The notes below the pieces were generated by a model that had not been told where the DNA came from, ran no database searches, and worked only from the letters and a program-made list of their open reading frames with translations. The position numbers and the translations under genes were made by a program. A stretch of 64,000 nt of DNA from Lutraria lutraria (taxonomy: Eukaryota > Mollusca > Bivalvia > Venerida > Mactridae). Position 1 is the first letter of the stretch. The number at the start of each line of letters is the position of its first letter. The stretch lies in NCBI GenBank assembly GCA_964023205.1, contig OZ026843.1:5007029-5071028 (forward strand), in the 5' to 3' direction. Shown here in pieces: positions 22,964-34,846 of the stretch.

Positions 22964-24117
22964 ACAAGAGGGCCAAGATGGCCCTATATCGCTCACATGA
23001 CAATCACTGTTCACTCATTAAAACATTGTTTTGAACCGGTGACCTAGTTTTTGACCCCAGACGACCTATGTTCGAATTTGTCTTACATATCATTAAGACA
23101 AACAGTCTGACTAGGTTTGGTGAAGATACGATCAAAATTTGACATCTACAGTGTTAATAAGGTTTTTCTAAGATTTGACCTTGTGACCTGGTTTTTGACC
23201 CTAGGTGACCCATATTTGAACTTGTCCTTAATATCATTAAGACAAACAATCTGACAAGGTTTGGCCAAGATCCAATCAAAACCATGCCATTTAGAGCTTT
23301 TACAAGATTTTTACCTAAGATTTGACCTTGTGACCCAGTTTTTGAACCCGGCTGACCATGTTCATCCTTGACCCACATATCATTGAGGCAAACATTTTGA
23401 CAAGGTTTGGTGAAGATCCAATTAAAACTGTGACATCTACAGTGTTAACAAAGTTTTCCTAAGATTTGACCTGGTGACCTAGTTATTGACCCCAGATGAC
23501 CCATATTTATACTTGACCGTTATATCATTAAAACAAACGATTTGACAAAGTTTGGTGAAGATCCAATAATAACTGTGAAATCTACAGTGTTAACATGGTT
23601 TTTCATAAGATTTGACCTAGCGACCTAGTTTTTGACCCAAGATGACCCATGTTCAAACTCGTCCAAGATATTATGAAGACAAACATTCTGACAAGGTTTC
23701 ATGATCATCCAATCAAAACAGTGACTTCTAGAGTGTTCACAAGGTTTTCCAGCAATTTGCCCTAGTGACCTAATTTTACTACAGAAATTACCCATTTTCA
23801 AACTTGACCTACATATTATTAAAATAAACATTCTGACAAAGTTTCATGAAGATAAATTCAAAACAGTGATTTCTAAAGTGTTCACAAGGTTTTCCCTTAT
23901 TTGGCCCTGGTGACCTAGTTTTTTACCCCAAATGGCCCAATATCGAACTCGTCCGAGATTTTGTTGATATTAACGTTCTGACCCAGTTTTGCTAAAATTG
24001 AGCCAAAAATGTGGCCCCTAGTGTGGTCACAACAAAAGGTTTGACGACGCACGACGCCGGACGGAGAGTGATCCTAATAGCTCACTTTGTCACTTTGTGA
24101 CATGTGAGCTAAAAAAT
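22964..24117 (+). repeat. AAGAGGGCC-type dispersed element, copy 5 (body type II)
   Basis: It starts AACAAGAGGGCCAAGATGGC and has about six tandem subunits of roughly 146 bp, each with GACCTAGTTTTTGACC and ACAAACATTCTGACAAGG. The 3' end GATCCTAATAGCTCACTTTG with TGACATGTGAGCTAAAAAA is nearly identical to copy 2. Confidence 0.9.
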
Positions 24118-24181
24118 AGCAACTAGTTATGTTGTCTAATTAAGCATCATTAACATTACACATATATAAACCAGTCAAGAA

Positions 24182-24400
24182 GGCTGACCATGGTAGAGTA
24201 GTTATGGTATCTGACTAGTAATCACTAGCCCCTCACAGAGCTCTATGAGTTCAGATCCCACATAGTACAAGAAAGATGTATCCGACCAGTTTATGTATAA
24301 TGTCTAGAATCTTCCTTCACCAACCAAGCTGGAAATGTTTATCGCTGGCCAAATGACCATGATTTTAGGACTTGAAACCCCAGACATAAAAAGTTATACT
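24182..24400 (+). mobile_element. tRNA-headed SINE
   Basis: Head: CCATGGTAGAGTAGTTATGG (box A region), box B-like GAGTTCAGATCCC. The body has CCTTCACCAACCAAGCTGG and GACTTGAAACCCC, typical of molluscan SINE 3' parts as I know them. Confidence 0.55.
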
Positions 24401-24414
24401 ATCAATAGATCATT

Positions 24415-24610
24415 ATGAAATTTGTTGCATCCCAACCAATTTCCCGAGCCCAATTGCCAGAGTTGTTTAGTATATTTAAGTTTGTAAACACCCAATTACA
24501 GCTGTCAGATATTGCCTAGTATATAACAATGCATTGTGGGATTGTCTCTCTATATTGTTTGAGCTATTTTTAGCAGTTGCAATTCATGAATGTATATAAG
24601 TCCTGCTAAC
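24415..24610 (-). mobile_element. Diverged partial copy of the 25585 TIR element
   Basis: It shares GTTGCATCC, CCCAATTGCCAGAGTT, AACACCCAATTACAGCTGTC and ATGCATTGTGGGAT with 25585-25790 in the opposite orientation. It ends at AATGTATATAAGTCC. Confidence 0.75.
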
Positions 24611-24865
24611 AGGCACTTTAATATTATCAAAATTTGTTGAACCAAAAAAACAAAGAAACCTCTGAACAAAGGTTAACTGTGTATAATAGTCATAATTATC
24701 TCCATTTTATTACTATTCACTAATCTGTGCTATTCACTCCAGCATAAAGAGTATAGTTAAAAGTATAAATATATCCCAACTTTTCTAAAAATTGTCCATG
24801 TGAAAAAACATAAAAATAACTTACAGAGTACACATTAACCTTTCAACTAAGCATGCATTCTGGTC

Positions 24866-24985
24866 TTAAAGACATTGAACAGCTACTATATAAGTGACCC
24901 CCCCCCCAAAATCCACATGAGGTCTAATCTCTTAATTGTTTTATTGCCCCTAATCAGATTAATCCTGTCTTTTCATGGTCAGCTA
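24866..24985. repeat. Single-arm relative of the 11.2 kb palindrome
   Basis: GAACAGCTACTATATAAGTG joins the flank directly to the loop, followed by one arm (ATCCACATGAG...CTGTCTTTTCA). The other arm is absent. Confidence 0.8.
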
Positions 24986-25224
24986 AGTGCACATGTCTGT
25001 TCACTTGTCACCTAGTCATAAGAGGGTCATAAATGGTATTGATATTTACTGATTTATAATTAGTTTATGGATAAGTTCCTGTTGTTTTAATATTAATAAG
25101 CATTTTATGTAATTAATGAATGTTATCCTTTCATATTACCTGATTATATCGTCGGTTGACATGTATTCGATACGTACGTGTTTTCGATACTTTCTGTTTT
25201 CTGCGCATAAAAGCTTGACAGGAA

Positions 25225-25315
25225 GTAGAATGACGTCACTTTTTATTTACGCAATGTGCTCGACCTTGATATTTTACGATCCGCACAATATAATTCCAAA
25301 ATATGTCGTTATCAA
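25225..25315 (+). promoter_or_regulatory. Possible CRE-containing promoter / first-exon region
   Basis: The region is locally CpG-richer than its surroundings and has a consensus CRE palindrome TGACGTCA (about 25231-25238). An ATG (ATGTCGTTATCAA) is followed at once by the splice-donor string GTAAGTAA. No downstream exon could be assigned, so this is weak. Confidence 0.2.
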
Positions 25316-25584
25316 GTAAGTAAACAGTCAATTTGAAACACACAGCAAATAACCGCTGAATTCACTACGCCATTTTATCACTTTAACAACAATATCGTTA
25401 AAAATGAAAATAAGAAAAACTGAGAAAATATTTTGACCTAGACTTGGAATTTGGCTCGTCTGCTATCTAGATCACACGACCATCATGCAACAGTCGTATT
25501 TCCTGTCCACTAGAGGGTGTTTGAAAAGTGTTCATGTCTTATTTATTTTTCGCTAAAATTTCTTAGAATTCATTATTAGTACAT

Positions 25585-26092
25585 CCAAGGACTTATATAC
25601 ATACATGGATTCGCAACTGCTAAAAATAGCTCAAACGTTATCGTTCGACGATCCCACAATGCATTGCTATATACTCGGCAATGTCCGACAGCTGTAATTG
25701 GGTGTTTACTAATTTTATTATACTTAAATAACTCTGGCAATTGGGCACGGGAAATTAGTAAAGGATGCAACAAAATCCTTAAAAATATTGAGATACATTT
25801 ATAATCCACAAAGTCTAAGTATAAGCATTGAAAACGGCATCAGTCGAACATTTTAAATTCCAAGATGGCGGACATCTATTATAATCCTTTCGTCTTCGAG
25901 ATTAAACATTCGGAATACCATGGATATTTTCGCTGTTATTAACATTCGGATTATCACGGATATTTTCGTATTTTCGCTTTTGTAAACAATAGCATGTATT
26001 CCCGTTGATTAACGCCTTATTATCGTGGGATTTGATTACTTTCAACTGTTAATACGGAAGTTGCGAATCCATGAATGTATATAAGTCCTTGG
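25585..26092. mobile_element. 508-bp TIR element with 5-bp flanking repeat
   Basis: Ends CCAAGGACTTATATACAT and its inverse ATGTATATAAGTCCTTGG extend to about 34 bp of terminal inverted repeat (to TGGATTCGCAACT). TACAT flanks both sides (25580-25584, 26093-26097). Inside is CCAAGATGGCGGACATC with a short open frame, MADIYYNPFVFEIKHSEY..., closing after about 22 residues. No transposase is present. Confidence 0.8.
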
Positions 26093-26097
26093 TACAT

Positions 26098-29000
26098 CTT
26101 ACATTTTCAATAAAAATCCCAAAATGTAAGTAGAGCAAGACTTTACAACTTATCAAATGAAGTGAGCTACGGGTTGTACTACACGTCTGTGATATTAATT
26201 TATCATTGCATCGGAGATCATACCAAAATTAAGATAAATTACACAGACTTGAAGCCATAGGTTGTCACCATTTTGTCTAGCATACTTACGCATCGTAAAG
26301 TATTAATTAAAATGGGATTAAGCAGCGTGGGTATGATCACATTCACCAAACAAGGTTTTCTCATAATTCCGCGTTATACCTGGTACTTTTGGACCGTCTC
26401 TGTCTTGAATACTCTTCAATTTTGGAGGTATCGAAAATGGGTCAATTTTGCGTAATGGCGGTCACTGATCACAATGTTTGTTTATAGGTCTGTTGTTTGT
26501 TATTTTGTGAACAAATTGACCATAAGTGCATTGAAATTACGAGCAATAAATTGATTTTTAAGAAATAAAAGCAGGTTACGCATTTATTTTAGTATTTGTT
26601 GCATATAAGGCGTTTTGGAATGCTTAAGGTATCGAAAACCAGTAAAACAATGATATATATAAGAACAAACTTTAATATTATATACTAGAATATAACAGTT
26701 ACTAGATTAATACCAGTGCTGCTTAAGAAAATGTATTGGTTAGAAATTTTTAATTTAACAGGTAAAGGTGTTAAAATTTGTTTGTATTAATTTCACAAAA
26801 TGGACTGTTTAATTTATTTATCAAAATCATCCAGACCTAATTTATTGGTGCAGTCTGCGAAATTAGCAGTTGTCCTGTTGTCCAGGACAACCAACCTTTC
26901 ATTAACAAATCAAATAAAAAGCAGTTAAATTTTCAGTTTCAAAAATGTTACAAAAATGTGAAAATGTGTTTGTAGGAAGAGCATTCATTTGAGTAATTAA
27001 TTTCTTATTTAATCATATTAAATAAACTTATTCTTAATATTTTGCATTTAATCAATTTAAATATCTATACAGTAGCTATATATTAGCTATATAGCCACTG
27101 ATTATGTAATTAGAAGCTAGTCTATCAATAACCCTCTCTGTTTTATTGGCCCCCCTACTGTGGAATATACAGGACTGCTGGGTCTTAGTCAGATGCCTCG
27201 CATTCCTGGTTCAATGAGTATGATATTAATATTTCCTAATAACTTCACAAAACTCCCCCTGTTGCATGTTGCATTTTCTCCTTCCCAATTGACCCCTTAC
27301 TCTCCCAAAGCCATAAAAAGGGCTGATTCTGTTCAACTGGCATTGCCAGCAAGGTGTACTTTAATAAAACATGTACATCAAAATGTAGCATAGTATTGAT
27401 ACACTGTAACACATGAATGATTACAAGCGAAAATACTACCAAATTTCTTAACACATTTTAAACACCTCCAAAACAAGTAACCGATCCAAATTACTATACA
27501 AATGATTTCATATCATGTCTATAGTGTATATATATCTTTATTTGAAGCCTGAAGATTGTGCAATGTAAATGTTATGTAACAACCTGTTAATTTTAAGACC
27601 TCCATTTTATTGCTAAGAAAATGTATACATCGATCAACATAATGATAATAACAATCACCTTTCCAATTGCAAGACAACTGAAGTACAATAAATGTTCATC
27701 AAAACATAAAATATGTAGTACACAGCAGTATAACACAACGAAAGTTAGGAACGAAAACAAGCAAACTTAATGACCCAATTTCTTAACTGTATACATATCC
27801 GAAAACCGATTTATCCGAAAATTTAAAAGTATGGTAAGTTCACACTGACATTCTTGCAACAGGAGCGTTGATTTCAACATTGAATAAATGTGAACGTTAA
27901 TTCAACATATTTAACGTAAACAAAAGAATAGACGTACCATTTCTGTCAGTAAGGTTCACATATATCGGAAATTCTCATATAAAACAAAATAGTCATCCAT
28001 GACATTTTCTGCACGAATACACCCGAATATTGGCGATTATTTCCGTAGCATATATCACGGCATGCAAGTGTCGCCGTATATAGGCCTATATGGTATTCTA
28101 GCTTAGCACACACAATTTTCATTTATGAGCCAAGCTGAGTGCCGGAAAATATAATTATTAAATGATATACATTGCATTCAAAATCATTTAAATCAAAGAA
28201 CTTAATTTGTACATATTTAATTATATATTTATGTAATTTAAATATATCCGCGGCTATTATTTCGTATTACATAACACGTTTTGGATTGTGTTTTTGTTTT
28301 TATTTTGTGTTATTTTATCAAGAATAAAACTTTGTTGTTTAAAACTGTTTATATTTTATTGGAATAGATATAGGCCTATAGGGGTTTCGACAATCTATTA
28401 TGGATTCCAACCCTTCAACCGGATGTTGATGATGATGAGAATTGTGTTAACGTACGTTACAATTAATAAAAAAGTAAAATATTTTGTTCCGGATAGTTAA
28501 AGTATTAAGTGTCATGAAATCTTTGTAGTTCTATACATAAGTTGGATGTGAAAAACTATATACATGTAAGATCAAAGAAAGTGTGATACGTCCCTGATGA
28601 TAGGGATTAATTTAACTTTCATTGTTTACTAACTTAAATTTACTTTTATATAGTAGCCTATAACAGTAGTGATACAAATTAAAAATAGTACACTTTAAAG
28701 TCATAATTATTATTTAATTGATAAATGAGTTCTTAAGTTATGAAAAACTATATAGTAATCAATAAGGGCAGATCGAGACAAAGATTGGCAACTTAACATA
28801 ATTTTATAGATTCTGTAGCAGGTAAAACCGTCATAAACTAAATAACATACATGTATAAATTATACATTTTACAAAGATTTTTGCTGGAAATAATAATTTA
28901 TTACATTTTCTAAGTTATTTATATAATTTTTAGCAATACCCACTAGAATGTAATCAGCCTGAAAAATATATAAACATGGGCTTAATAAAACTATCAATCA

Positions 29001-29319
29001 AAATTGATATTTGAAAAACTCGGCAGCTATAGTTTAAAGAATAAACTTTCAGAAAATGTAAAGTTTATGCATGTGTTATTAGTAGGTAAGAAGTTTTACT
29101 TGTTACAAAATCAGCAATTTTTGGGAAAAGTAACACCCATGCGTGATACTACATCTACATGTATATATTAGGTAGTCTCTGATTAGGGTAAATAGTTGAT
29201 GAATGACTTAAATATATCAAATTAGCAACAATAAATATTGCCATTTACTTATTCATATCTTCTTATTATAAAAAAATGTAGGCTATTTTATGAAGCTAAA
29301 TTTAAAAATGGGGGGGGGG
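26098..29319. other. Long stretch without recognised gene
   Basis: A moderately GC-richer patch at 26270-26470 could be an untranslated first exon on the minus strand (it ends TTACGATGC|GTAAGT), but nothing links to it. Another CpG-richer patch lies at 28000-28110. A fragment near 26870-26900 (GTTGTCCAGGACAAC) resembles the start of the 7.5 kb duplication unit. No coding gene is supported. Confidence 0.35.
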
Positions 29320-30850
29320 TGAATTGTCTGTGTCCATTTTCAAGAAATAAGGGATGAACTGTCTGGGAGGTGAATTGTCTGGAAAAATAGCCAAATGGTG
29401 AATTGTCTAGGGGGGGGGGGATTGTCTGGTGGTGAATTGTCTGGAAAAATAGCCAAATGGTGAATTGTCTAGGGGGGGGGGGATTGTCTGGTGGTGAATT
29501 GTCTGGAAAAATAGCCAAAGGGTGAATTGTCTAGGGGGGGGGGGATTGTCTGGTGGTGAATTGTCTGGAAAAATAGCCAAAGGGTGAATTGTCTGATGGT
29601 GAATTGTCTGGAAAAATAGCCAAATGGTGAATTGTCTAGGGGGGGGGGGATTGTCTGGTGGTGAATTGTCTGGAAAAATAGCCAAATGGTGAATTGTCTA
29701 GGGGGGGGGGATTGTCTGGTGGTGAATTGTCTGGAAGAATAGCCAAATGGTGAATTGTCTAGGGGGGGGGGGGGTTGTCTGGTGGTGAATTGTCTGGAAA
29801 AATAGCCAAATGGTGAATTGTCTAGGGGGGGGGGTTTGTCTGATGGTGAATTGTCTGGAAAATAGCCAAATGGTGAATTGTCTAGGGGGGGGGGGGTTGT
29901 CTGGTGGTGAATTGTTTGGAAAAATAGCCAAAGGGTGAATTGTCTGATGGTGAATTGTCTGGAAAAATAGCAAAAGGGTGAATTGTCTGGAGGTGAATTG
30001 TCTGGAAAAATAGCAAAAGGATGAATTGTCTGGAGGTGAATTGTCTGGAAAAATAGCCAAATGGTGAATTGTCTAGGGGGGGGGGGGGTTGTCTGGTGGT
30101 GAATTGTCTGGAAAAATAGCCAAAGGGTGAATTGTCTGATGGTGAATTGTCTGGAAAAATAGCCAAAGGGTGAATTGTCTGGAGAAATAGCAAAAGGATG
30201 AATTGTCTGGAGGTGAATTGTCTGGAAAAATAGCAAAAGGATGAATTGTCTGGAGGTGAATTGTCTGGAAAAATAGCCAAATGGTGAATTGTCTAGGGGG
30301 GGGGGGTTTGTCTGGTGGTGAATTGTCTGGAAAAATAGCCAAAGGGTGAATTGTCTGATGGTGAATTGTCTGGAAAAATAGCCAAAGGGTGAATTGTCTG
30401 GAAAAATAGCAAAAGGATGAATTGTCTGGAGGTGAATTGTCTGGAAAAATAGCAAAAGGATGAATTGTCTGGAGGTGAATTGTCTGGAAAAATAGCCAAA
30501 TGGTGAATTGTCTAGGGGGGGGGGTTGTCTGGTGGTGAATTGTCTGGAAAAATAGCCAAAGGGTGAATTGTCTGATGGTGAATTGTCTGGAAAAATAGCA
30601 AAAGGGTGAATTGTCTGGAAAAATAGCAAAAGGATGAATTGTCTGGAGGTGAATTGTCTGGAAAAATAGCAAAAGGATGAATTGTCTGATGGTGAATTGT
30701 CTGGAAAAATAGCAAAAGGGTGAATTGTCTGGAGGTGAATTGTCTGGAAAAATAGCAAAAGGATGAATTGTCTGGAGGTGAATTGTCTGGAAAAATAGCC
30801 AAATGGTGAATTGTCTAGGGGAGGGGGGTTGTCTGGTGGTGAATTGTCTG
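29320..30850. repeat. 1.5 kb minisatellite with G-runs
   Basis: Dozens of copies of GGTGAATTGTCTGGAAAAAT plus AGCCAAA or AGCAAAA (about 27-28 bp) alternate with GGTGAATTGTCTAG followed by 8-13 G and ATTGTCTGGT. The composite period is about 60 bp in the first half. 27 bp is nine codons, so the minus strand stays open over up to 429 codons as a PDNSPFGYFSRQFT-like repeat. There is no methionine context, splice site or non-repeat domain, so it is not called as a gene. Confidence 0.95.
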
Positions 30851-31965
30851 GAAGCCCATACAGCTAGCTATGTAACAATGGTACGTATATTATAATAAGG
30901 AAGTATATATATATACTCCATATTCAAACGGTATATACTATGTATGTACCATTCTTAATTTATACATTTACAAGGGGAAGCTTGGAAACCTAGGCCATAC
31001 CATGATACTCATTATGTACAATGCGCGGATGGTAACACGTTAGATGATGATTATATCATTGTACAATGTGTAGGAAATGTATCGATATCCTGCCATTATA
31101 CTTTATTATTATATCCAAGTTAATTAAAGCTACCATTGTCAACATAAATTTAAAAAATGCTCTCGATACGGGATGGAACCGTACCAGTACGTGTTGCATT
31201 TTGAACGTATTGCAATATACTGGTATTCAACCGCGCACCACTAATAGAAAGCCACTCGATGATGATAATGAATGAATTAGCAATGACTTGTTTACGAATG
31301 ACGTCTTGTTACATGATTGTGCCATCAAGTCCTGGCCACATTATACAACTTTGTGAAAAAAAAGAAACGAAAAAAAGAAAGAAATACTGAGTGTAAGCAA
31401 ACAAACCTACCGTATGTTAACATTCACTTTTATAAAAATACTTCTACGTGGACACCCAATTAGAATATTTACTTCACATTTATAAAAAAAACATAATAAT
31501 TAAGTGTATATAAAGCCAAACAATTACGCCACCATAAACACTTTCATTCATGGTATACATATATTTGATATTACAGCACTCCACGAATAAGCATCAAAGA
31601 AAAGATTGGCAAAAATGACAGAGACGTCACAAGTTCTCCAATGCATTGACTAACATGCATTCGGTAATAAGATAATATAATCAGAGACGTATAATGGAGC
31701 TCTATATAGACATCGTCTGAGGTAATCGTAAAACACATCGTCGGATACCCACGGTTGTTTCATACATCATAATGCATTCGTCGATGCGTAAACATAGAAG
31801 AAAGTAAATGCTTAAATGGTAGCACAGTTTAGTCCGGTACATGTATAATCATTTTGTATGGAGATACCTCTGTGAGAGTTTAAACAGTATTAGGTCAAGG
31901 TTTTTGGAACAGGGCTCCATGCAAGCATGTAGGTCCTGGAAAACAATATAAATACTAGAGATAAG
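30851..31965. other. No gene recognised
   Basis: Apart from AT runs (30906-30915) and a patch with ATACTGGTATTCAACC words (31150-31250), nothing supportable is seen. Confidence 0.35.
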
Positions 31966-32136
31966 AACAGTCAAATCTGTGAACAAAAGCAACCATTGGG
32001 ATAAACAAAATGTGACAAATTGCCTTTTTTGTTTGTTCTTAATAATCGAAGAAGGTTTTTCAATGATTGGCTTTATTCTCGAGGAGGCGACCTTTAATCG
32101 GAGGAGGTTACTTACGTATACACATGTTTGACTGTA
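31966..32136 (+). mobile_element. ACAGTCAAATCTGTGA MITE
   Basis: It starts ACAGTCAAATCTGTGAAC and ends CATGTTTGACTGTA, with the internal GGAGGCGACCTTTAATCGG motif shared with the family at 51261. Confidence 0.75.
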
Positions 32137-32689
32137 CATTGAGCACTGTGACAGTCTGATCTAACATATCAATTATTTAGGTCACCTACACATATTACTT
32201 CCAATAATATTTGTGAGTATATATATGTATATAGACGGTGATAGAGTTGTATATTGATTATTCGCGACATTAATTTCATAATCAAGTCGTCAGTTGCACC
32301 TGGAAATCACATCAAATGAGAGTATAATCTCTCATAATTATATAGACGTGTCTGCGTCAAACTAAAATATCGTATTTTCATCAGTGACATATGTTTGGAA
32401 TTAAGACTTAGTTCCCACACGTCACCACAGACACGTTGAATTCAAAATAAGGATTGACTGTCATAATATTGGGTTGATACAGTCAGCTAGGAATGTTGTA
32501 ATGGTCTAAAAACGGCCGAGCGGCCAAAGCATTTCAATGGTGGTGCATCTGGTTAGCAACTCAAAGGAAATGACGATGGTTGGTTCAATACTCTTCTGTG
32601 ATTCTAAGTAACCTCATTCGCTGTCATATACTACGGTATATTACTACAGTTAATAAAAATAAATAAATATTGATACATGTATATAACCC

Positions 32690-32922
32690 GCCTCCGAGGT
32701 CGAGTGTTTAAGGTCGCTGACTTCAAATCACTGTTACCTCTCACTGATAGAGGGTCGTGGGTTCGAGCCCCATGTCTCTAGGTTGTTGCTTACGGAGGAT
32801 GGGGGTCTAGTACTGGTTCTTACCAGAAACTATGCTTGGGTGAACTGTCCGCCTCATATGACTCTGGCGGTTGAAAAGCGGTGTAAAACTCGATATATAA
32901 ACAAACAAAAAATCAATTTGGA
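32690..32922 (+). mobile_element. tRNA-Ser-like SINE
   Basis: The head 32690-32780 resembles a type II (serine-like) tRNA: GAGGTCGAGTGTTTAAGGTC as box A, GACTTCAAATC around the anticodon, a long variable arm, and box B GGGTTCGAGCCCC. The body reaches GCGGTGTAAAACTCG and a short AAACAAACAAA tail. Confidence 0.75.
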
Positions 32923-33251
32923 GAATAATAGTAAAAATCTTAAACAGGAGATTACAGGCATGTCTATCTAACTGTATTCTCTTTGAACTTCCAACTTTAT
33001 TTAATGATGGTAAACTATACACTGATTGATTGATCAGATATATGACGGCAAATGTCTGACCATTAAATACACTCTCTAAATACTCCAGACTGTGGGAAAC
33101 GTTTACGCCGAAGAAATTATTAATATAAATGTACTGGCTGACTTCAGGTATGTCAGGTTGACCCCTAACTGAAACACTGTATACGGACTCCATACAAACT
33201 CCATCGTACCCCATTATACATGAACGTCAAACAATTAGTAAACAAACGAAA

Positions 33252-33865
33252 TACGGTACAACCTCTCTAGAGCGGTCCTCTCTTGAGCAACAGCCTACTG
33301 CATGATCTAACCTCTCTAGAGCGGTCCTCTCTTGAGCAACAGCCTACTGCATGATCTAACCTCTCTACAGCGGTCCTCTCTTGAGCAACAGCCTACTGCA
33401 TGATCTAACCTCTCTAGAGCGGCCCTCTCTTGAGCAACAGCCTACTGCATGATCTAACCTCTCTACAGCGGTCCTCTCTTGAGCAACAGCCTATTGCATG
33501 ATCTAACCTCTCTACAGCGGTCCTCTCTTGAGCAACAGCCTACTGCATGATCTAACCTCTCTAGAGCGGCCCTCTCTTGAGCAACAGCCTACTGCATGAT
33601 CTAACCTCTCTACAGCGGTCCTCTCTTGAGCAACAGCCTACTGCATGATCTAACCTCTCTACAGCGGTCCTCTCTTGAGCAACAGCCTACTGCATGATCT
33701 AACCTCTCTACAGCGGTCCTCTCTTGAGCAACAGCCTACTGCATGATCTAACCTCTCTAGAGCGGCCCATCTCTTGGGCAACAGCCTACTGCATGATTTA
33801 ACCTCTCAACAACAACATAACTTTGCTACGCCTTAAGGGTGTTGCTTTGGAGAGGTTGCACTGTA
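33252..33865 (+). mobile_element. CAACCTCTCTAGAGC MITE with internal tandem expansion
   Basis: The left end TACAACCTCTCTAGAGCGG and right end GGAGAGGTTGCACTGTA are those of the 56971-57149 element. Between them the left part is repeated as eleven 49-bp units (33260-33799). Confidence 0.85.
33260..33799 (+). repeat. Eleven 49-bp tandem units
   Basis: The unit begins AACCTCTCTAGAGCGGTCCT and ends ACTGCATGATCT. Units are nearly identical and differ mainly at GAGCGGTCC, CAGCGGTCC or GAGCGGCCC. From unit 4 on, the variants come as GAGCGGCCC followed by two or three CAGCGGTCC, suggesting higher-order duplication. Confidence 0.95.
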
Positions 33866-34681
33866 CAAGTGTTCTATCGACTATGCATTTGATGAATATT
33901 TGTAAGAATTCCCACAGGAAGTCTGGTGTTATTTACCGCGAACACGTCAAAATTTAATGTTGTTTTACTCTATGACATTGTACAGTGCATTGACTGAGGT
34001 ATGGTGCAGTTATAGGACCCTACTGAGATCGTGAGGGAAAACATTTTTAGAAATATGTGAACAATGCTAAATGTACAATATGGTCCGGTTTATACAAAGG
34101 GAAGCAATGCAATAATACTATATCAATAAAACATGTTACGGTTGTCTTACTTGGTGCAACTGCTTACATCAAAGTACTGAGAGTACTGTCGGGAAAGAAG
34201 TTTACATTTGTTAGATATAACCATCCTTAAACAATTAAAGGCATATGTTATCGTCAATACGACTTAGAATTTGAAGGTCAAGTATATAGTCTTGACACAA
34301 TGTACATCTTCAAGCCAATTAGCCACAGTTATCAACGCTAAAAGTCATAACATACAATGAGAAATTACTAGCTACTGCACATTTTGAAAACACAAACACA
34401 AACAAAATCCTTGCATTCAGTGTTTAGATCTGCATACTCAGTGAACAGTATAAACCGTCTGTTGTACTGTATACAGAACTTCTGACCTTGTGTCATTTTA
34501 TAATACTTCTACACTGAGAGACACTATAATATTGCGGCACTACTTTTGTGAATGAAACTATTTCCAGTATGTAGTAAATCTTGTTACCTGGAATGAAAAT
34601 TGAACAATTGAATGAAATTTTTGTGTGGATGAATACTTAAAATTATACTTATTAGTTGCCAAAATATTTACCATGCCATCA
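33866..34681. other. No gene recognised
   Basis: Unassigned single-copy-looking AT-rich DNA with no supported exon. Confidence 0.3.
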
Positions 34682-34846
34682 AATTCAACAGAATCCTGCT
34701 ATATATCTCAAACTTTTATCAAAACTGCAAAGTCTGCAATGAATACTTATACAAGTGGTACTATTTTTCAACCGGTATGAGAGGCGTCACTAGTTTGTAA
34801 GTAGAAAAAGTTGTGTATAACTATATAGGAACTTCGTTCCTAAAAA
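34682..34846 (+). repeat. Dispersed repeat ending GGAACTTCGTTCC, copy 1
   Basis: CAACAGAATCCTGCTATATA, AACTGCAAAGTCTGCAATG and GAGAGGCGTCACT are shared in order with 52805-52967. Both copies end in a palindromic GGAACT(T/C)CGTTCC and an A-run. Confidence 0.85.

Noticed and set aside
25865..25935. Short plus-strand frame MADIYYNPFVF... with a good start context
   Set aside because: It is inside the 508-bp TIR element and ends after about 22 residues without a splice donor.
29469..30758. 429-codon minus-strand open frame (PDNSPFGYFSRQFT-like repeats)
   Set aside because: It is entirely within the minisatellite; the frame is open only because the 27-bp unit is a multiple of three, and sister frames are open as well.
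32690..32780. Possible tRNA-Ser
   Set aside because: Serine-like arms are visible but box A is degenerate (GAGTGTTTAAGG) and the sequence continues into a SINE body.
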